Below, in pieces: positions 18,883 to 27,654 of a stretch of DNA of 64,000 bases (position 1 is its first letter; each line of letters opens with the position of its first letter). Where the stretch lies: the NCBI RefSeq assembly GCF_003601975.1, contig NZ_QZWZ01000006.1, positions 124,001 to 188,000 of the forward strand, read 5' to 3'. The notes under the pieces are model-generated. The model did no database searches. It worked only from the letters and a program-made list of their open reading frames with translations, and was not told where the DNA came from. The DNA comes from Mesorhizobium waimense. Its GTDB lineage: Bacteria > Pseudomonadota > Alphaproteobacteria > Rhizobiales > Rhizobiaceae. The position numbers were made by a program, and so were the translations under genes.

Positions 18883-18913
18883 AAGGGCCCTATTCCCCTA
18901 TTGCCTTACTGCC
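18867..18913. terminator. Candidate bidirectional terminator formed by the repeat end and its inverted copy
   Basis: The last two repeat units (GGCAGTAGGGCAGTAG, 18867-18882) can pair with CTATTGCCTTACTGCC at 18898-18913 at 14 of 16 positions, with a 15-base loop. The hairpin sits between convergent stop codons. There is no strong T-run, so termination is an inference. Confidence 0.4.
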
Positions 18914-18915
18914 TT

Positions 18916-19878
18916 TCACTTGAGTGCCTTGTACACGGCGATGCCGGCGGCGAGGTCCTCGAGGGCGGCGCCGACCGATTTGAACAGCGTGATCTCGTCA
19001 TCGCTCTGCCTGCCCTGCCTCTCACCGCGGGCCAGTTCATGCAGGTCGGCGACGATGGCTTCCGGCTTCAGTACGCCGGAGGCCAGCGGCTGGACGATGT
19101 CGCCCGCTTCCTTGGTGGCGCCGGCGCGGGTGTCGACATAGACGCGGGCGCGCTGAATGGCGTCGTCGTCGCTTTCGCGCATAGTCGGCGTGAAGCCGCC
19201 GACCAGGTCGACATGGGTTCCCGGCCGCAACAGCGCGCCCCTGATCAACGGCGCCGTTGTAATGGTCGCCGACGAAACGATGTCGGCCTCGCCGAGTTCG
19301 GCAGCGAGATCGCCAGCGGCGCTGGCCGGGAAACCCTCGGCGCGCAATTCGGCTGCGACCTTTTCGGCATTGGCCGGCGTGCGGTTCCAGATGCGGATGG
19401 TCTTGATCGGCCGCACCGCCGAATGTGCCTTGGCAAGGAAGGGCGACAGCGCACCGGCGCCGACCACCAGCAACCGCGAGGCGTCCTCGCGGGCCAGATA
19501 GGAGGCGGCCAGCGCCGAGGCGCAGGCGGTGCGCCACTGCGTCAGCCGTTGGCCGTCGATCATAGCCTCGGGTTCGCCGGTCGTGCCGTCGAGCAGGAGG
19601 TAGAGCCCCATCACCGCAGGCTTACCGATGGCGTTGTTGTCGGGTGAGACGGTGACGATCTTGACGCCGATATGCCCGCCCGCCGAGGTGCCAGCGGCGT
19701 TGAAATCGGTCCAGGCCGGCATCAGCAGCAGCGTCGAGGCCGCACCATCGGGCCGTTCGACGGTGTGATGGTGGCGGACCGGCTGCACGGCGCCGTCGCG
19801 AAAGGCGCTGCGCAACGTCTCGACCAGGCCCTTGAAGCTCAGGGCATGGTCGACCTCGGCGGCCGAAATGGTCAGCAT
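18916..19878 (-). CDS. Ornithine cyclodeaminase/mu-crystallin family protein
   Basis: A 320-residue NAD(P)-binding protein of the OCD/mu-crystallin family. Seen are the substrate-side VRHHHTVERP and GHIGVKIVTV segments and a Rossmann motif LLVVGAGALSPFLAKAH near residue 130, followed by IWNRTPANAEKVAAEL. Family members are ornithine cyclodeaminase, alanine dehydrogenase, ketimine reductase and 1-pyrroline-2-carboxylate reductase; the sequence does not choose among them. A GGGGAG site precedes ATG 19878. It is convergent with the VOC gene and has no co-directional partner close by. Confidence 0.88.
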   Translation of the reverse strand: MLTISAAEVDHALSFKGLVETLRSAFRDGAVQPVRHHHTVERPDGAASTLLLMPAWTDFNAAGTSAGGHIGVKIVTVSPDNNAIGKPAVMGLYLLLDGTTGEPEAMIDGQRLTQWRTACASALAASYLAREDASRLLVVGAGALSPFLAKAHSAVRPIKTIRIWNRTPANAEKVAAELRAEGFPASAAGDLAAELGEADIVSSATITTAPLIRGALLRPGTHVDLVGGFTPTMRESDDDAIQRARVYVDTRAGATKEAGDIVQPLASGVLKPEAIVADLHELARGERQGRQSDDEITLFKSVGAALEDLAAGIAVYKALK

Positions 19879-20001
19879 GAAAAACTCCCCGGAAAAACGC
19901 CTGACGCACGGTCCGATATGGTTTTCGGAAGGGTCATGCGTGAAATCAAAATGCCCAGCGTCTTTTTGCGCGTCAAAAAAGGATGCGCGCGCTGTCCTGC
20001 T

Positions 20002-20346
20002 TCAGGCTGTAGGTTTCGGCAAGGCTGTCCCTTGAGCCGGTCCCTGCGGCGCGGCTGGTGCGCGGCTGACCGCCTGGCGCAGGTTCTCGGCCTCGACACC
20101 GCGCTGGCGCGCCAGCTTGCGGTAACGGCCCTGCTTGACCCATGTCGCCAGGCTGCCGACGACCATGCCGACGGCGAGAGCCAGGAACAGGAAGATGAAA
20201 AGCGGCAGCGTGAGCGTCAGTGCCGGGTTGCCGGGATTGAACGGATCCAGCGTGAAGGCGACCAGCTCGCGATTGGCGACGGCCAGCGCGATCAGGATAA
20301 CGGCCAGCGGCACGAAGACCACGATGAGCATGAAGCGATTGAACAT
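20002..20346 (-). CDS. lapA: LapA-domain (DUF1049) inner-membrane protein
   Basis: A 114-residue protein with two hydrophobic helices (about residues 3-22 and 45-68) and a short basic cytoplasmic tail, the layout of the lipopolysaccharide assembly protein A domain. LapA works with LapB on LPS assembly and control of LpxC in enterobacteria; the role in rhizobia is inferred. The motif AVANRELVAFTLDPF between the helices is typical. It lies 41 bases after ihfB on the same strand, the usual ihfB-lapA order. Confidence 0.85.
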   Translation of the reverse strand: MFNRFMLIVVFVPLAVILIALAVANRELVAFTLDPFNPGNPALTLTLPLFIFLFLALAVGMVVGSLATWVKQGRYRKLARQRGVEAENLRQAVSRAPAAPQGPAQGTALPKPTA

Positions 20347-20387
20347 AAGGTTTCCTGTCGAAAGGCCGGGTTGACCCCGCGCGGCGC

Positions 20388-20672
20388 CTATTTGCCGCCG
20401 TTCAGCCTTTCACGCAACTCCTTGCCGGTCTTGAAGAACGGCACCCATTTCTCCTCAACCTCGACGGATTCGCCGGTGCGCGGGTTGCGGCCGGTGCGGG
20501 CGGGGCGGTTCTTAACCGAAAAAGCGCCGAAACCGCGCAATTCGACCCGGTTGCCTTCGGCAAGGGCATCGGTGATCTCGTCGAAAATGGCGCCGACGAT
20601 GTTTTCGACATCGCGCAGGAAAAGATGCGGATTGCGCGTGGCAATGATCTGCACAAGTTCGGATTTGATCAT
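20388..20672 (-). CDS. ihfB: Integration host factor beta subunit
   Basis: A 94-residue HU/IHF-family DNA-bending protein. It starts [17 protein letters not shown], followed by the dimer helix [16 protein letters not shown], and the DNA-intercalating arm carries RNPRTGE. The [17 protein letters not shown] segment and the LN-GK C-terminus match IHF-beta rather than HU. It pairs with IhfA to bend DNA in replication, recombination and sigma-54-dependent transcription, which is relevant to rpoN 4 kb away. A GGGGA site lies before ATG 20672. Confidence 0.95.
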   Translation of the reverse strand: MIKSELVQIIATRNPHLFLRDVENIVGAIFDEITDALAEGNRVELRGFGAFSVKNRPARTGRNPRTGESVEVEEKWVPFFKTGKELRERLNGGK

Positions 20673-20752
20673 GAGAACGGTCCCCGTGAAAGCACTGCGG
20701 TCAAATTATGAGGATGATTTTATTTGCTTTTTCATCCGTCCCAAACGGCCCG

Positions 20753-21709
20753 TCAAGGGTGCCAGACCGAAACGAGACCGTCAAGAAACAAGCGGTCCGC
20801 TCCAATTTCATGAATCACGTCGCCGCCGGCGTCGGGAAGGCCGAACGCGCTGGCGATCGTCCTGGCCATTGTCTTGGAGAACAGGAAACTGCCGCGCCCT
20901 TCCGTGTCCTTCCATTCCACCACCTTGAGCTTGGCGTCGACGCCCTTGGTCGCCAGCCAGTCGATCGCCTCGGTCTCGCCGCCGACGGCGTCGATGAGGT
21001 GGTTGGCAAGCGCCTGGCGGCCGGTGAAGATCGAGCCGTCGGCAAGCGCCAGCGCCTGCTCGCGGGTCATCTTGCGCCGTTCGGCGACGATGCCGACGAA
21101 CCAGTCGTAGCTGTCGAGGATGAGCTTGCGGACCATGGCGCGCTCGTCGTCATTGGTCGGCTTGAAGGGCGAGGGCGAGGCCTTCAGTGGCGAGGATTTC
21201 ACTTCCTCCAGCTTGATGCCGAGCTTGTCCATCAGGCCGCTGACGTCGGGATACTGGATCAGCACGCCGATCGAACCGACCATGGAGGATTTGCGGGCGA
21301 CGATGTGGTCGGCGGCACTTGCGATCATGTAGCCGGCGGACGCAGCGAGCGTGCCGACCTCCGCCACCACCGGCTTGTCGGCGGCGAGCTTGCGCACCTC
21401 TTCGAAGATCGATTCGCCGCCAACCGTGGTGCCGCCGGGCGAATCGATCGACAGGATGACGCCTTTCACCTTCGCGGACTGGCGGATGGTTTCCAGCCGT
21501 TTGATCAGATCCTCGTCCTCGGTGATGGTGCCTTCGATCCTGACCTTGGCGATGTGGTCGACCGCCGAACCGGTGAAGTCGTCGTTGTAGACCCATGCCG
21601 ACAGTGCGATCAGTGCGGCCGCGGCGACGCCGAGCGCGGCAACGCGCCAGAATGTCAGCTTGCGGCGCAAACGGCGGCGGTCGATCAGGTCGTCGGCTCT
21701 CAGTGCCAT
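20753..21709 (-). CDS. sppA: Signal peptide peptidase SppA (S49 family, short form)
   Basis: A 318-residue membrane-anchored serine protease that degrades leftover signal peptides. A single N-terminal anchor (about residues 21-42) follows a basic leader. The S49 core shows ILSIDSPGGTTVGGE, the catalytic serine in TLAASAGYMIASAADHIVA, and GSIGVLIQYPDVSGLMDKLG; the catalytic lysine should lie downstream in the same chain as in other 36-kDa forms. ATG 21709 with TGAGG upstream is preferred over GTG 21721, which has no ribosome site. It precedes ihfB on the same strand. Confidence 0.92.
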   Translation of the reverse strand: MALRADDLIDRRRLRRKLTFWRVAALGVAAAALIALSAWVYNDDFTGSAVDHIAKVRIEGTITEDEDLIKRLETIRQSAKVKGVILSIDSPGGTTVGGESIFEEVRKLAADKPVVAEVGTLAASAGYMIASAADHIVARKSSMVGSIGVLIQYPDVSGLMDKLGIKLEEVKSSPLKASPSPFKPTNDDERAMVRKLILDSYDWFVGIVAERRKMTREQALALADGSIFTGRQALANHLIDAVGGETEAIDWLATKGVDAKLKVVEWKDTEGRGSFLFSKTMARTIASAFGLPDAGGDVIHEIGADRLFLDGLVSVWHP

Positions 21710-22013
21710 GGTCAGCCTCACGGTCGGTGGGAAGAGATGCTTTTAAAGCAAGCGCCAACGCCCGGCTACCGTTTCCTGAGGGCTTGCGCGAGACGCAAGA
21801 TTGTCTGCGGCTGCGAAGCGGCGTTTCACGAAAAATTAACGCTGCCTGTCCGTATCTGCTATGAAGTGCGGAAATTGTGTCGCCTTCATTTCCGTTTGTA
21901 ACACAGCGGCCGTCATATTTTTGCGGTTTTCCTCGGCTTGTGCTTGCTTGCGGGGACCGGCATCCCACCTATAGGCGGTGTTTTGGCGGGCAAGGGTTTA
22001 TTAGAAAATAGTC
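21710..22013. other. Divergent intergenic region between sppA and lptC
   Basis: About 300 bases upstream of both divergent genes. The centre (about 21830-21930) is AT-rich compared with the flanks and must hold the two promoters. I found no convincing -35/-10 pair, terminator, repeat or short gene. Confidence 0.5.
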
Positions 22014-22727
22014 ATGCTAGCGCGATCGAACGAACAGACCAATGCCGAGACGGCTTTGGCGCCTGCGGCGCCAGCCGGCACGCGCGGTGACGCCTTCGAC
22101 CTCGCGCAGCGGCATTCGCGCCGGGTGCGTGTGCTGAAATTCGCGGTGCCGCTGCTTGCGGCCATCATCGCCGTTGCCTTTCCGGTCTACTCCTATCTCG
22201 CCGCGCCCGCGTCCATCTCGGTGCAGGCCGACGGCAGTGCCTTCTCCGACGGCAAGCTGGTGATGGCCAATCCCAAGCTCAACGGCTTCACCAAGCAGAA
22301 GCTGCCCTATTCTCTGACGGCGCTGCGCGCCATCCAGGACGTCGGCAAGCAAGGCATCATCGACCTGGAAGGCATCAATGCCAAATTGCCGCTGGCGCCC
22401 GACAATGTGGCGACCGTCAACGCAACGCGCGGCATCTACGATCGTGACGGCAACACGATGAACCTGACCAGCGACGTCACCGTGACGACAACCGATGGCA
22501 TCGAGGCCAAGCTCAAATCCATCTTCCTCGACATGGGCAAAGGCACTATGAAGACGAATGATCCGGTCCATGTCAGCCGCGGCGGCTCGCGGATCACGGC
22601 AGACACGATGTCGATCGAGGACAATGGCAAGGTCCTGGTTTTCGAAAACAGAGTGCGCGTCAACATCGACGCCGCCAGCCTGAAGGCGGCAGAGGCAAAG
22701 AGCGGAGATTCGAATGCGTCCCAGTAG
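22014..22727 (+). CDS. lptC: LptC, inner-membrane component of LPS export
   Basis: A 237-residue bitopic protein with one N-terminal transmembrane helix (about residues 43-63) and a periplasmic beta-jellyroll domain. It receives LPS from LptBFG and passes it to LptA. The LptC domain is recognisable in the central part (GSAFSDGKLVMANPKLNG, GIYDRDGNTMNLTSDV). The protein is longer than E. coli LptC (191 residues), as is usual in rhizobia. Its 3' end overlaps lptA by 14 bases. Confidence 0.9.
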   Translation: MLARSNEQTNAETALAPAAPAGTRGDAFDLAQRHSRRVRVLKFAVPLLAAIIAVAFPVYSYLAAPASISVQADGSAFSDGKLVMANPKLNGFTKQKLPYSLTALRAIQDVGKQGIIDLEGINAKLPLAPDNVATVNATRGIYDRDGNTMNLTSDVTVTTTDGIEAKLKSIFLDMGKGTMKTNDPVHVSRGGSRITADTMSIEDNGKVLVFENRVRVNIDAASLKAAEAKSGDSNASQ

Positions 22728-23295
22728 TTCGGCACGGCTTGTGGGCGCGGCATCGGCGCTGCTGCTGCTCGGCCTGGTGCCTTCGTTCGCCCAGTCCGGC
22801 GCGACCAGCCAGTCCGGCCTCAAACTGTCGGGCGACCAGCCGATCCAGATCGAAAGCGACAAGCTGGAAGTCCGCCAGGCGGACAGCGTCGCCGTGTTCA
22901 GCGGCAACGTCACCGTCACGCAAGGGCCGACCATGCTCAAGGCCGGCAAGATGACGGTCTACTATGTCAAGGATCCCAATGCCGCAAAGGGCGCGGCCGC
23001 GGGAGCCTCGGCGATGACGGGCTCGGCCAATATCGACCATCTGGTGGTCGAGAACAAAGTCTATATGAAGTCGGATGACCAGATCGCCACCGGCGACAAC
23101 GGCACTTTCGACATGAAGACCCAGGTGCTCGTTCTGTCCGGCAAGGAAGTGGTCCTGTCGCAAGGCCCCAACGTGCTGAAGGGCTGCAAGCTCACCGTGC
23201 AGATGAAGACCGGCCTTGCCAATGTCGACGGCTGCGGCGGGCGCGTCATCATGTCGATGACGCCGCCGCCGAAGCAGGGAGCGCCGAAGAACTAA
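22714..23295 (+). CDS. lptA: LptA, periplasmic LPS-transport bridge protein
   Basis: A 193-residue secreted protein with a signal peptide (residues 1-28, cleavage likely after SFA) and an OstA/LptA domain ([29 protein letters not shown]). It polymerises into the bridge that carries LPS across the periplasm. GGAG lies seven bases before ATG 22714, inside the end of lptC. Its stop and the lptB start share one base, so lptC-lptA-lptB are translationally coupled. Confidence 0.93.
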   Translation: MRPSSSARLVGAASALLLLGLVPSFAQSGATSQSGLKLSGDQPIQIESDKLEVRQADSVAVFSGNVTVTQGPTMLKAGKMTVYYVKDPNAAKGAAAGASAMTGSANIDHLVVENKVYMKSDDQIATGDNGTFDMKTQVLVLSGKEVVLSQGPNVLKGCKLTVQMKTGLANVDGCGGRVIMSMTPPPKQGAPKN

Positions 23296-24113
23296 TGGCC
23301 GGCGTAGCGTCGCTGCTGGCCCGCCTTCCGGGGCGGGCCGCCGGCAAATTAGGAACACCGGCCACGGCCAATGTCGATTCCGCGAAGTTCAAGGGCACCT
23401 TGATCGCCAAGGGCCTGACCAAGAGCTATAAGGGCCGCAAGGTCGTCAGCGGCGTGACCATCGGCGTGCGCGCCGGTGAGGCGGTTGGGCTGCTCGGCCC
23501 CAACGGCGCCGGCAAGACGACCTGTTTCTACATGGTCACCGGCCTGGTGCCGGTGGATGAAGGCACGATCGAGATCGACGGCTTCGACGTTACCTCGATG
23601 CCGATGTACCGCCGTGCCCGGCTCGGCATCGGCTACCTGCCCCAGGAAGCGTCGATCTTTCGTGGCCTGAGCGTCGAACAAAACATCCGCGCTGTGCTCG
23701 AAGTGGTCGAAAAGAGCCGCAAGGAGCGCGAGCGCAGCCTCGACGAACTGCTCGAGGAGTTCCACATCAGCCATCTGCGCAAGGCGCCGTCGCTGTCGCT
23801 CTCCGGTGGCGAACGGCGTCGCCTCGAGATCGCCCGCGCGCTAGCGACGCGCCCGGCCTACATGCTGCTCGACGAGCCTTTCGCCGGCATCGACCCGATT
23901 GCCGTCGCCGACATCCAGCAGCTTGTGCGCCATTTGACGGCGCGCGGCATCGGTGTGCTGATCACCGACCATAATGTGCGCGAGACGCTCGGCCTCATCG
24001 ACCGCGCCTATATCATCCATGCCGGCCAGGTGCTGACGCATGGCCGCGCCGACGAGGTGGTCGCCAATGCGGATGTGCGGCGTCTCTATCTCGGCGAAGG
24101 TTTCACGCTCTGA
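23295..24113 (+). CDS. lptB: LptB, ATPase of the LPS export ABC transporter
   Basis: A 272-residue ABC ATPase with Walker [10 protein letters not shown] (about residue 72), the LptB-like Q-loop [15 protein letters not shown], signature LSGGERRR, Walker [14 protein letters not shown] and the H-loop ITDHNVRET. Residues 1-30 are an extra N-terminal stretch absent from E. coli LptB; a later start would remove it, but ATG 23295 overlaps the lptA stop in the usual coupled way. It powers LPS extraction with LptFG, which are not in the window. Confidence 0.95.
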   Translation: MAGVASLLARLPGRAAGKLGTPATANVDSAKFKGTLIAKGLTKSYKGRKVVSGVTIGVRAGEAVGLLGPNGAGKTTCFYMVTGLVPVDEGTIEIDGFDVTSMPMYRRARLGIGYLPQEASIFRGLSVEQNIRAVLEVVEKSRKERERSLDELLEEFHISHLRKAPSLSLSGGERRRLEIARALATRPAYMLLDEPFAGIDPIAVADIQQLVRHLTARGIGVLITDHNVRETLGLIDRAYIIHAGQVLTHGRADEVVANADVRRLYLGEGFTL

Positions 24114-24218
24114 GCGTAAAATACGTTTCCCCGCGGTGAATTTTGGCAATTCTCGGTTGTTTTTTGAGATTTTTCGTTCGGATAACGCTCCGGTAAGCGA
24201 CTCTTGCTAGCGTTTCGC

Positions 24219-24248
24219 TTGACAAGCAAAAGCCGGGCCAGTCTCTAT
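24219..24248 (+). promoter_or_regulatory. Candidate sigma-70 promoter of rpoN
   Basis: TTGACA at 24219-24224, an 18-base spacer and CTCTAT at 24243-24248, about 80 bases before rpoN. A CCGGGC/GCCCGG inverted repeat overlaps the -10 region. Motif match only; the -10 is weak. Confidence 0.35.
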
Positions 24249-24327
24249 GCCCGGTCGGAAAAATTCGCTCCGGCTGTTCCGATGCGTAGACTTCCCAGTG
24301 GGTAGAGAAGGCGTTTGAAACCGAACC

Positions 24328-25857
24328 ATGGCTCTGGCGGCAAAGCTACAGCTACGACAGTCCCAGTCGCTGGTGATGACGCCGCAGCTGATGCAGTCGA
24401 TTCGGCTGCTGCAGCTTACCCATGTCGAGCTGGAACGCTTCATCGACGACGAGATCGAGCGCAATCCGCTGCTTGAGCGCGCCGAGCCGCAGGACGATGC
24501 GGCGAGCGACCAGGCGCAGAAGAGCGATGCCGCGCCTGAGCCCGCTGCTGACGGGGACTGGTTCGAAGCCGAGACGCAATGGAGTGCCGAGGCGATCTCG
24601 GACAAGCTCGACTCCTCGCTGGAGAACCTTTTTCCTGACGATCCCGGCACCAGCGAACGGCTTGGACCCGACCTTACGGCGCAATGGAAATCGGCCTCCG
24701 GCAACGGCGCCGGCGGATCGTCGTCCGAAGGCTTCGACGTCGGCGACATGGCGGCCACGGCGATCACGCTGCGCGAGCATGTCGGCGAGCAGATCGCCCT
24801 TGCCTTCGCCGATCCAGCGGCGCGGCTGATCGCCGGCGAGCTTGCCGACGGCCTCGACGAGGCCGGCTACCTGCGCGCCGATACCGCCGAGATCGCGGCC
24901 CGTCTCGGCACGAGCGGGGCGGCGGTGGCCAAGGCGCTTGGCGTTTGCCAGACATTCGAGCCCGCCGGACTGTTTGCCCGCGACCTTGCGGAATGCCTGT
25001 CGCTGCAGCTGGCCGTGCGCGACCGGCTCGATCCGGCGATGAAGGCGCTGGTCGCCAATCTGGAACTTTTGGCGCGCCGCGATTTCCAGACGCTGAAACG
25101 CATCTGCGGTGTCGACGAGGAGGATCTTCTCGACATGCTGGCCGAAATCCGGGCGCTCGACCCGCGGCCGGGCACGGCGTTTCTGGGCGGCGCCAGCGAT
25201 GCGATCGTCGCCGATGTCGAGGTGCGGGCGGCCAATGACGGCAGCTGGACGGTGGAGCTCAATGCCGAAACGCTGCCGCGCGTGCTGGTCGATCATATCT
25301 ACTTCGCGCGGGTTTCCGGCCACGCGAAAAACCAGACGGAAAAGGATTTCCTGGCCGAGTGCCTGCAGAACGCCAACTGGCTGACGCGCAGCCTTGATCA
25401 GCGGGCCAAGACCATCCTCAAGGTGGCGTCGGAAATCGTGCGCCAGCAGGACGCGTTCCTGGTCCATGGCGTGCGTCAATTGAAGCCGCTCAATTTGCGT
25501 ACGGTGGCCGATGCCATCGGCATGCACGAATCGACCGTCAGCCGGGTCACGGCGAACAAATACATGCTGACGCCGCGCGGCGTGTTCGAGTTGCGCTATT
25601 TCTTCACCGCTTCGATCGCCTCGGCGGGCGGCGGCGATGCCCATTCCTCGGAAGCGGTGCGTGACCGCATCAAGCAGCTGATCGACGAGGAAAAGCCCGT
25701 CGACGTGCTTTCCGACGACGCCATCGTCGACATGCTGAGGGAAAGCGGCGTCGATATCGCCCGGCGCACCGTTGCCAAGTACCGGGAAGGCATGAACATT
25801 CCCTCGTCGGTGCAGCGCAGGCGCGAAAAGCGGGCTTTGGCCAGCGTCGGGCGTTGA
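24328..25857 (+). CDS. rpoN: RNA polymerase sigma-54 factor
   Basis: A 509-residue sigma-54. Region I is the Q/L-rich N-terminus (LRQSQSLVMTPQLMQSIRLLQL, residues 8-29) that contacts enhancer-binding activators. An acidic region II (about 45-130) follows, then the core-binding and helix-turn-helix regions (GMHESTVSRVTANKYM near 398), and the diagnostic RpoN box ARRTVAKYRE near residue 482. It directs nitrogen, C4-dicarboxylate and, in symbionts, nif gene transcription. The order lptB-rpoN-hpf-ptsN is conserved in rhizobia. It is probably transcribed from its own promoter in the 214-base gap after lptB. Confidence 0.97.
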   Translation: MALAAKLQLRQSQSLVMTPQLMQSIRLLQLTHVELERFIDDEIERNPLLERAEPQDDAASDQAQKSDAAPEPAADGDWFEAETQWSAEAISDKLDSSLENLFPDDPGTSERLGPDLTAQWKSASGNGAGGSSSEGFDVGDMAATAITLREHVGEQIALAFADPAARLIAGELADGLDEAGYLRADTAEIAARLGTSGAAVAKALGVCQTFEPAGLFARDLAECLSLQLAVRDRLDPAMKALVANLELLARRDFQTLKRICGVDEEDLLDMLAEIRALDPRPGTAFLGGASDAIVADVEVRAANDGSWTVELNAETLPRVLVDHIYFARVSGHAKNQTEKDFLAECLQNANWLTRSLDQRAKTILKVASEIVRQQDAFLVHGVRQLKPLNLRTVADAIGMHESTVSRVTANKYMLTPRGVFELRYFFTASIASAGGGDAHSSEAVRDRIKQLIDEEKPVDVLSDDAIVDMLRESGVDIARRTVAKYREGMNIPSSVQRRREKRALASVGR

Positions 25858-26147
25858 TACGGCCCTCAAAGCAGGCCCTGCGACGCGGTCGGATTTCCAC
25901 AGCTTTCGTGCTTCATTGACAAGCCGCAATGAAGTGGCTAGAAGCCCGCCCGCATGAGACGGGCTCGAAGCCCGCATGCGATGGTCCGTCACGGCGAAGG
26001 CTACGGACGGCCAAGAAGGCGGCTTGTGATCAATCGGAAAGTCCGGATTTAAAAACAGCGGGAGTGCCGCCGCAAAGCTTGTGCGCACGGACCACGAGTA
26101 TAAACTCGGGGCAGTTTGAAGCCTGAGCAGGGAAGGTCAGTTTTCAG
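25858..26147 (+). promoter_or_regulatory. rpoN-hpf intergenic region with promoter and long structured leader
   Basis: TTGACA at 25916-25921, a 17-base spacer and TAGAAG at 25939-25944 form a plausible promoter. It would give a leader of about 200 bases before hpf. The leader contains short inverted repeats (GCCCG/CGGGC at 25946-25966; GGTCCGT paired with ACGGACGGCC at about 25983-26012). I could not match a known riboswitch; a structured UTR or a small RNA are both possible. Confidence 0.4.
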
Positions 26148-26735
26148 ATGAAACTGCGCATATCGGGAAAACACATGGATATCGGCGATGCGTTTCGTAC
26201 GCGCATCAACGATCGTGTCGGCGAGGCGATTGGAAAATATTTCGATCGTGGTTTTTCAGGGCATGTCACGGTCATCAAATCAGGGTCGCGCTACTCCGCC
26301 GACTGCATGATCCGGCTCGATTCCGGCGCTTCGCTGCAGGCGACCGGCGACGCCCAGGATCCGACGCTGGCCTTCGAGGCCGCGGCAGACCGCCTGGAAA
26401 CGCGGCTTCGGCGCTACAAGCGCCGGCTGAAGTCGCACAATTCAGGCAATGGCAATGGCGAAGAACTCACCGACATCGCCTATACGGTGATGGCGCCGCT
26501 TGCTGACGATGACGAGGAGATACCGGACAATTTCGCGCCGGCCATCGTCGCCGAATCGACCATGACGCTGCGCACCATGTCGGTGGCGTCGGCGGTCATC
26601 GAGCTCGACACCAAGGACAGCCCGGTTTTCGTCTTCCGCAATGCCGGGAACGATCATCTCAACATCGTCTATCGCCGGCCGGATGGGAACATCGGCTGGA
26701 TCGATCCGTCCACGACCAAAGTCGCACAGGGATAA
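26148..26735 (+). CDS. hpf: Ribosome hibernation promoting factor, long form
   Basis: A 195-residue long HPF. The N-terminal S30AE/YfiA-like domain (about 1-100, starting MKLRISGKHMDIGDAFRTRI) binds the small subunit at the tRNA and mRNA sites. The C-terminal domain (about 130-195, KDSPVFVFRNAGNDHLNIVYRR) mediates 100S dimer formation. It protects idle ribosomes in stationary phase. The hpf-ptsN pair downstream of rpoN is conserved in proteobacteria. Confidence 0.95.
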   Translation: MKLRISGKHMDIGDAFRTRINDRVGEAIGKYFDRGFSGHVTVIKSGSRYSADCMIRLDSGASLQATGDAQDPTLAFEAAADRLETRLRRYKRRLKSHNSGNGNGEELTDIAYTVMAPLADDDEEIPDNFAPAIVAESTMTLRTMSVASAVIELDTKDSPVFVFRNAGNDHLNIVYRRPDGNIGWIDPSTTKVAQG

Positions 26736-26796
26736 GAAGCCAGCCGCGCGAGGGGGCGAGGACTGGCGGGCGGCGGCGAACAAGGGAATTTCAAGC

Positions 26797-27261
26797 ATGG
26801 ATCTGAGCGATCTGATCAACGTTCCGGCGATCATGCCGGCGTTGAAGGCGAACTCAAAGAAGCAGCTGCTGCAATTGCTGTCCGAAAGGGCGGCGGCGAT
26901 TTCCGGCATTCCGGAGCGGGAGGTGTTCGACACCATCTTGCAGCGCGAGCGGCTGGGTTCCACCGGCGTCGGCAACGGCATCGCCATTCCGCACGGCAAG
27001 CTGGCCGGGGTGAAGCGCATTGCGGGTGTCTTTGCGCGGCTGGAGACGCCGGTCGATTTCGAGGCGCTGGACGACCAGCCGGTCGATCTGGTGTTCCTGC
27101 TGTTGGCGCCAGAAGGTGCTGGCGCCGACCACCTCAAGGCCTTGTCGCGCATCGCGCGCGTGCTGCGCGATGCCGACACGGTTGCCAAGATCAGGGGCAC
27201 GCGCGACGCGGTCGCGATCCATGCGCTGTTGTCGGACACACAGGCTTCGCACGCGGCCTGA
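26797..27261 (+). CDS. ptsN: PTS IIA-like nitrogen regulatory protein PtsN
   Basis: A 154-residue EIIA-Ntr. The phosphorylated histidine lies in GNGIAIPHGKL near residue 66, with the typical DLVFLLLAPEGAGADHLKALSRIARVLRD segment after it. It is the terminal acceptor of the nitrogen PTS (PtsP-PtsO-PtsN), which in other bacteria controls potassium uptake including KdpD activity, a possible functional link to the kdp operon in this window. ATG 26797 is taken; the frame extends upstream into the hpf end without family similarity. Confidence 0.95.
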   Translation: MDLSDLINVPAIMPALKANSKKQLLQLLSERAAAISGIPEREVFDTILQRERLGSTGVGNGIAIPHGKLAGVKRIAGVFARLETPVDFEALDDQPVDLVFLLLAPEGAGADHLKALSRIARVLRDADTVAKIRGTRDAVAIHALLSDTQASHAA

Positions 27262-27285
27262 AGTTTCTTTGGGATAAATCTTCCA

Positions 27286-27306
27286 AGGGCCGCCGCGGGC
27301 GGCCCT
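27286..27306. terminator. Hairpin terminator between ptsN and the DUF1150 gene
   Basis: A perfect 9-bp stem AGGGCCGCC / GGCGGCCCT with a 3-base loop, located between convergent genes, 25 bases after the ptsN stop. No T-run follows on either strand. Confidence 0.55.
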
Positions 27307-27332
27307 GTCCATTTCAGTGGCCAGCAGTCGCT

Positions 27333-27590
27333 TTAGTGAATAGCCACGGTGGTCAGGTCGTTCTCAAGCGCGCCCGCCAGAGCCCGGTCGCGGGCGTCCG
27401 AAAGCAGGATCGGCTGGCCGTTGGCGGCAAACAGCGCCCATAGCTCCATGCCGGGCGCGATTTCGCCGAGGCCAGGGAAGCGCCCGCGCAGATCGTCGCT
27501 CGACACTTTCCTCAGATAGGCGACGGTACCTTCGCCGAGATGGGCGAATTCACCGCTGGTCATGGTGAGATTTTCGTCAGTTCTGGTCAT
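27333..27590 (-). CDS. DUF1150 family protein
   Basis: An 85-residue protein of the DUF1150 family, found in rhizobia next to small heat-shock genes. It has no signal or membrane segment; the core reads VAYLRKVSSDDLRGRFPG ... ELWALFAANGQPILLSDARD. AAGGAGG lies just before ATG 27590, which sets the start (an upstream ATG 27623 has no such site). It follows hsp20 by 64 bases on the same strand and is likely co-transcribed from the heat-shock promoter. Function unknown. Confidence 0.88.
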   Translation of the reverse strand: MTRTDENLTMTSGEFAHLGEGTVAYLRKVSSDDLRGRFPGLGEIAPGMELWALFAANGQPILLSDARDRALAGALENDLTTVAIH

Positions 27591-27654
27591 TTCAAGCCTC
27601 CTTGGCGCGAGGACGCCGCTCAAGGCCGCCTCGCATGAGAGCCATCGGTGAGGA

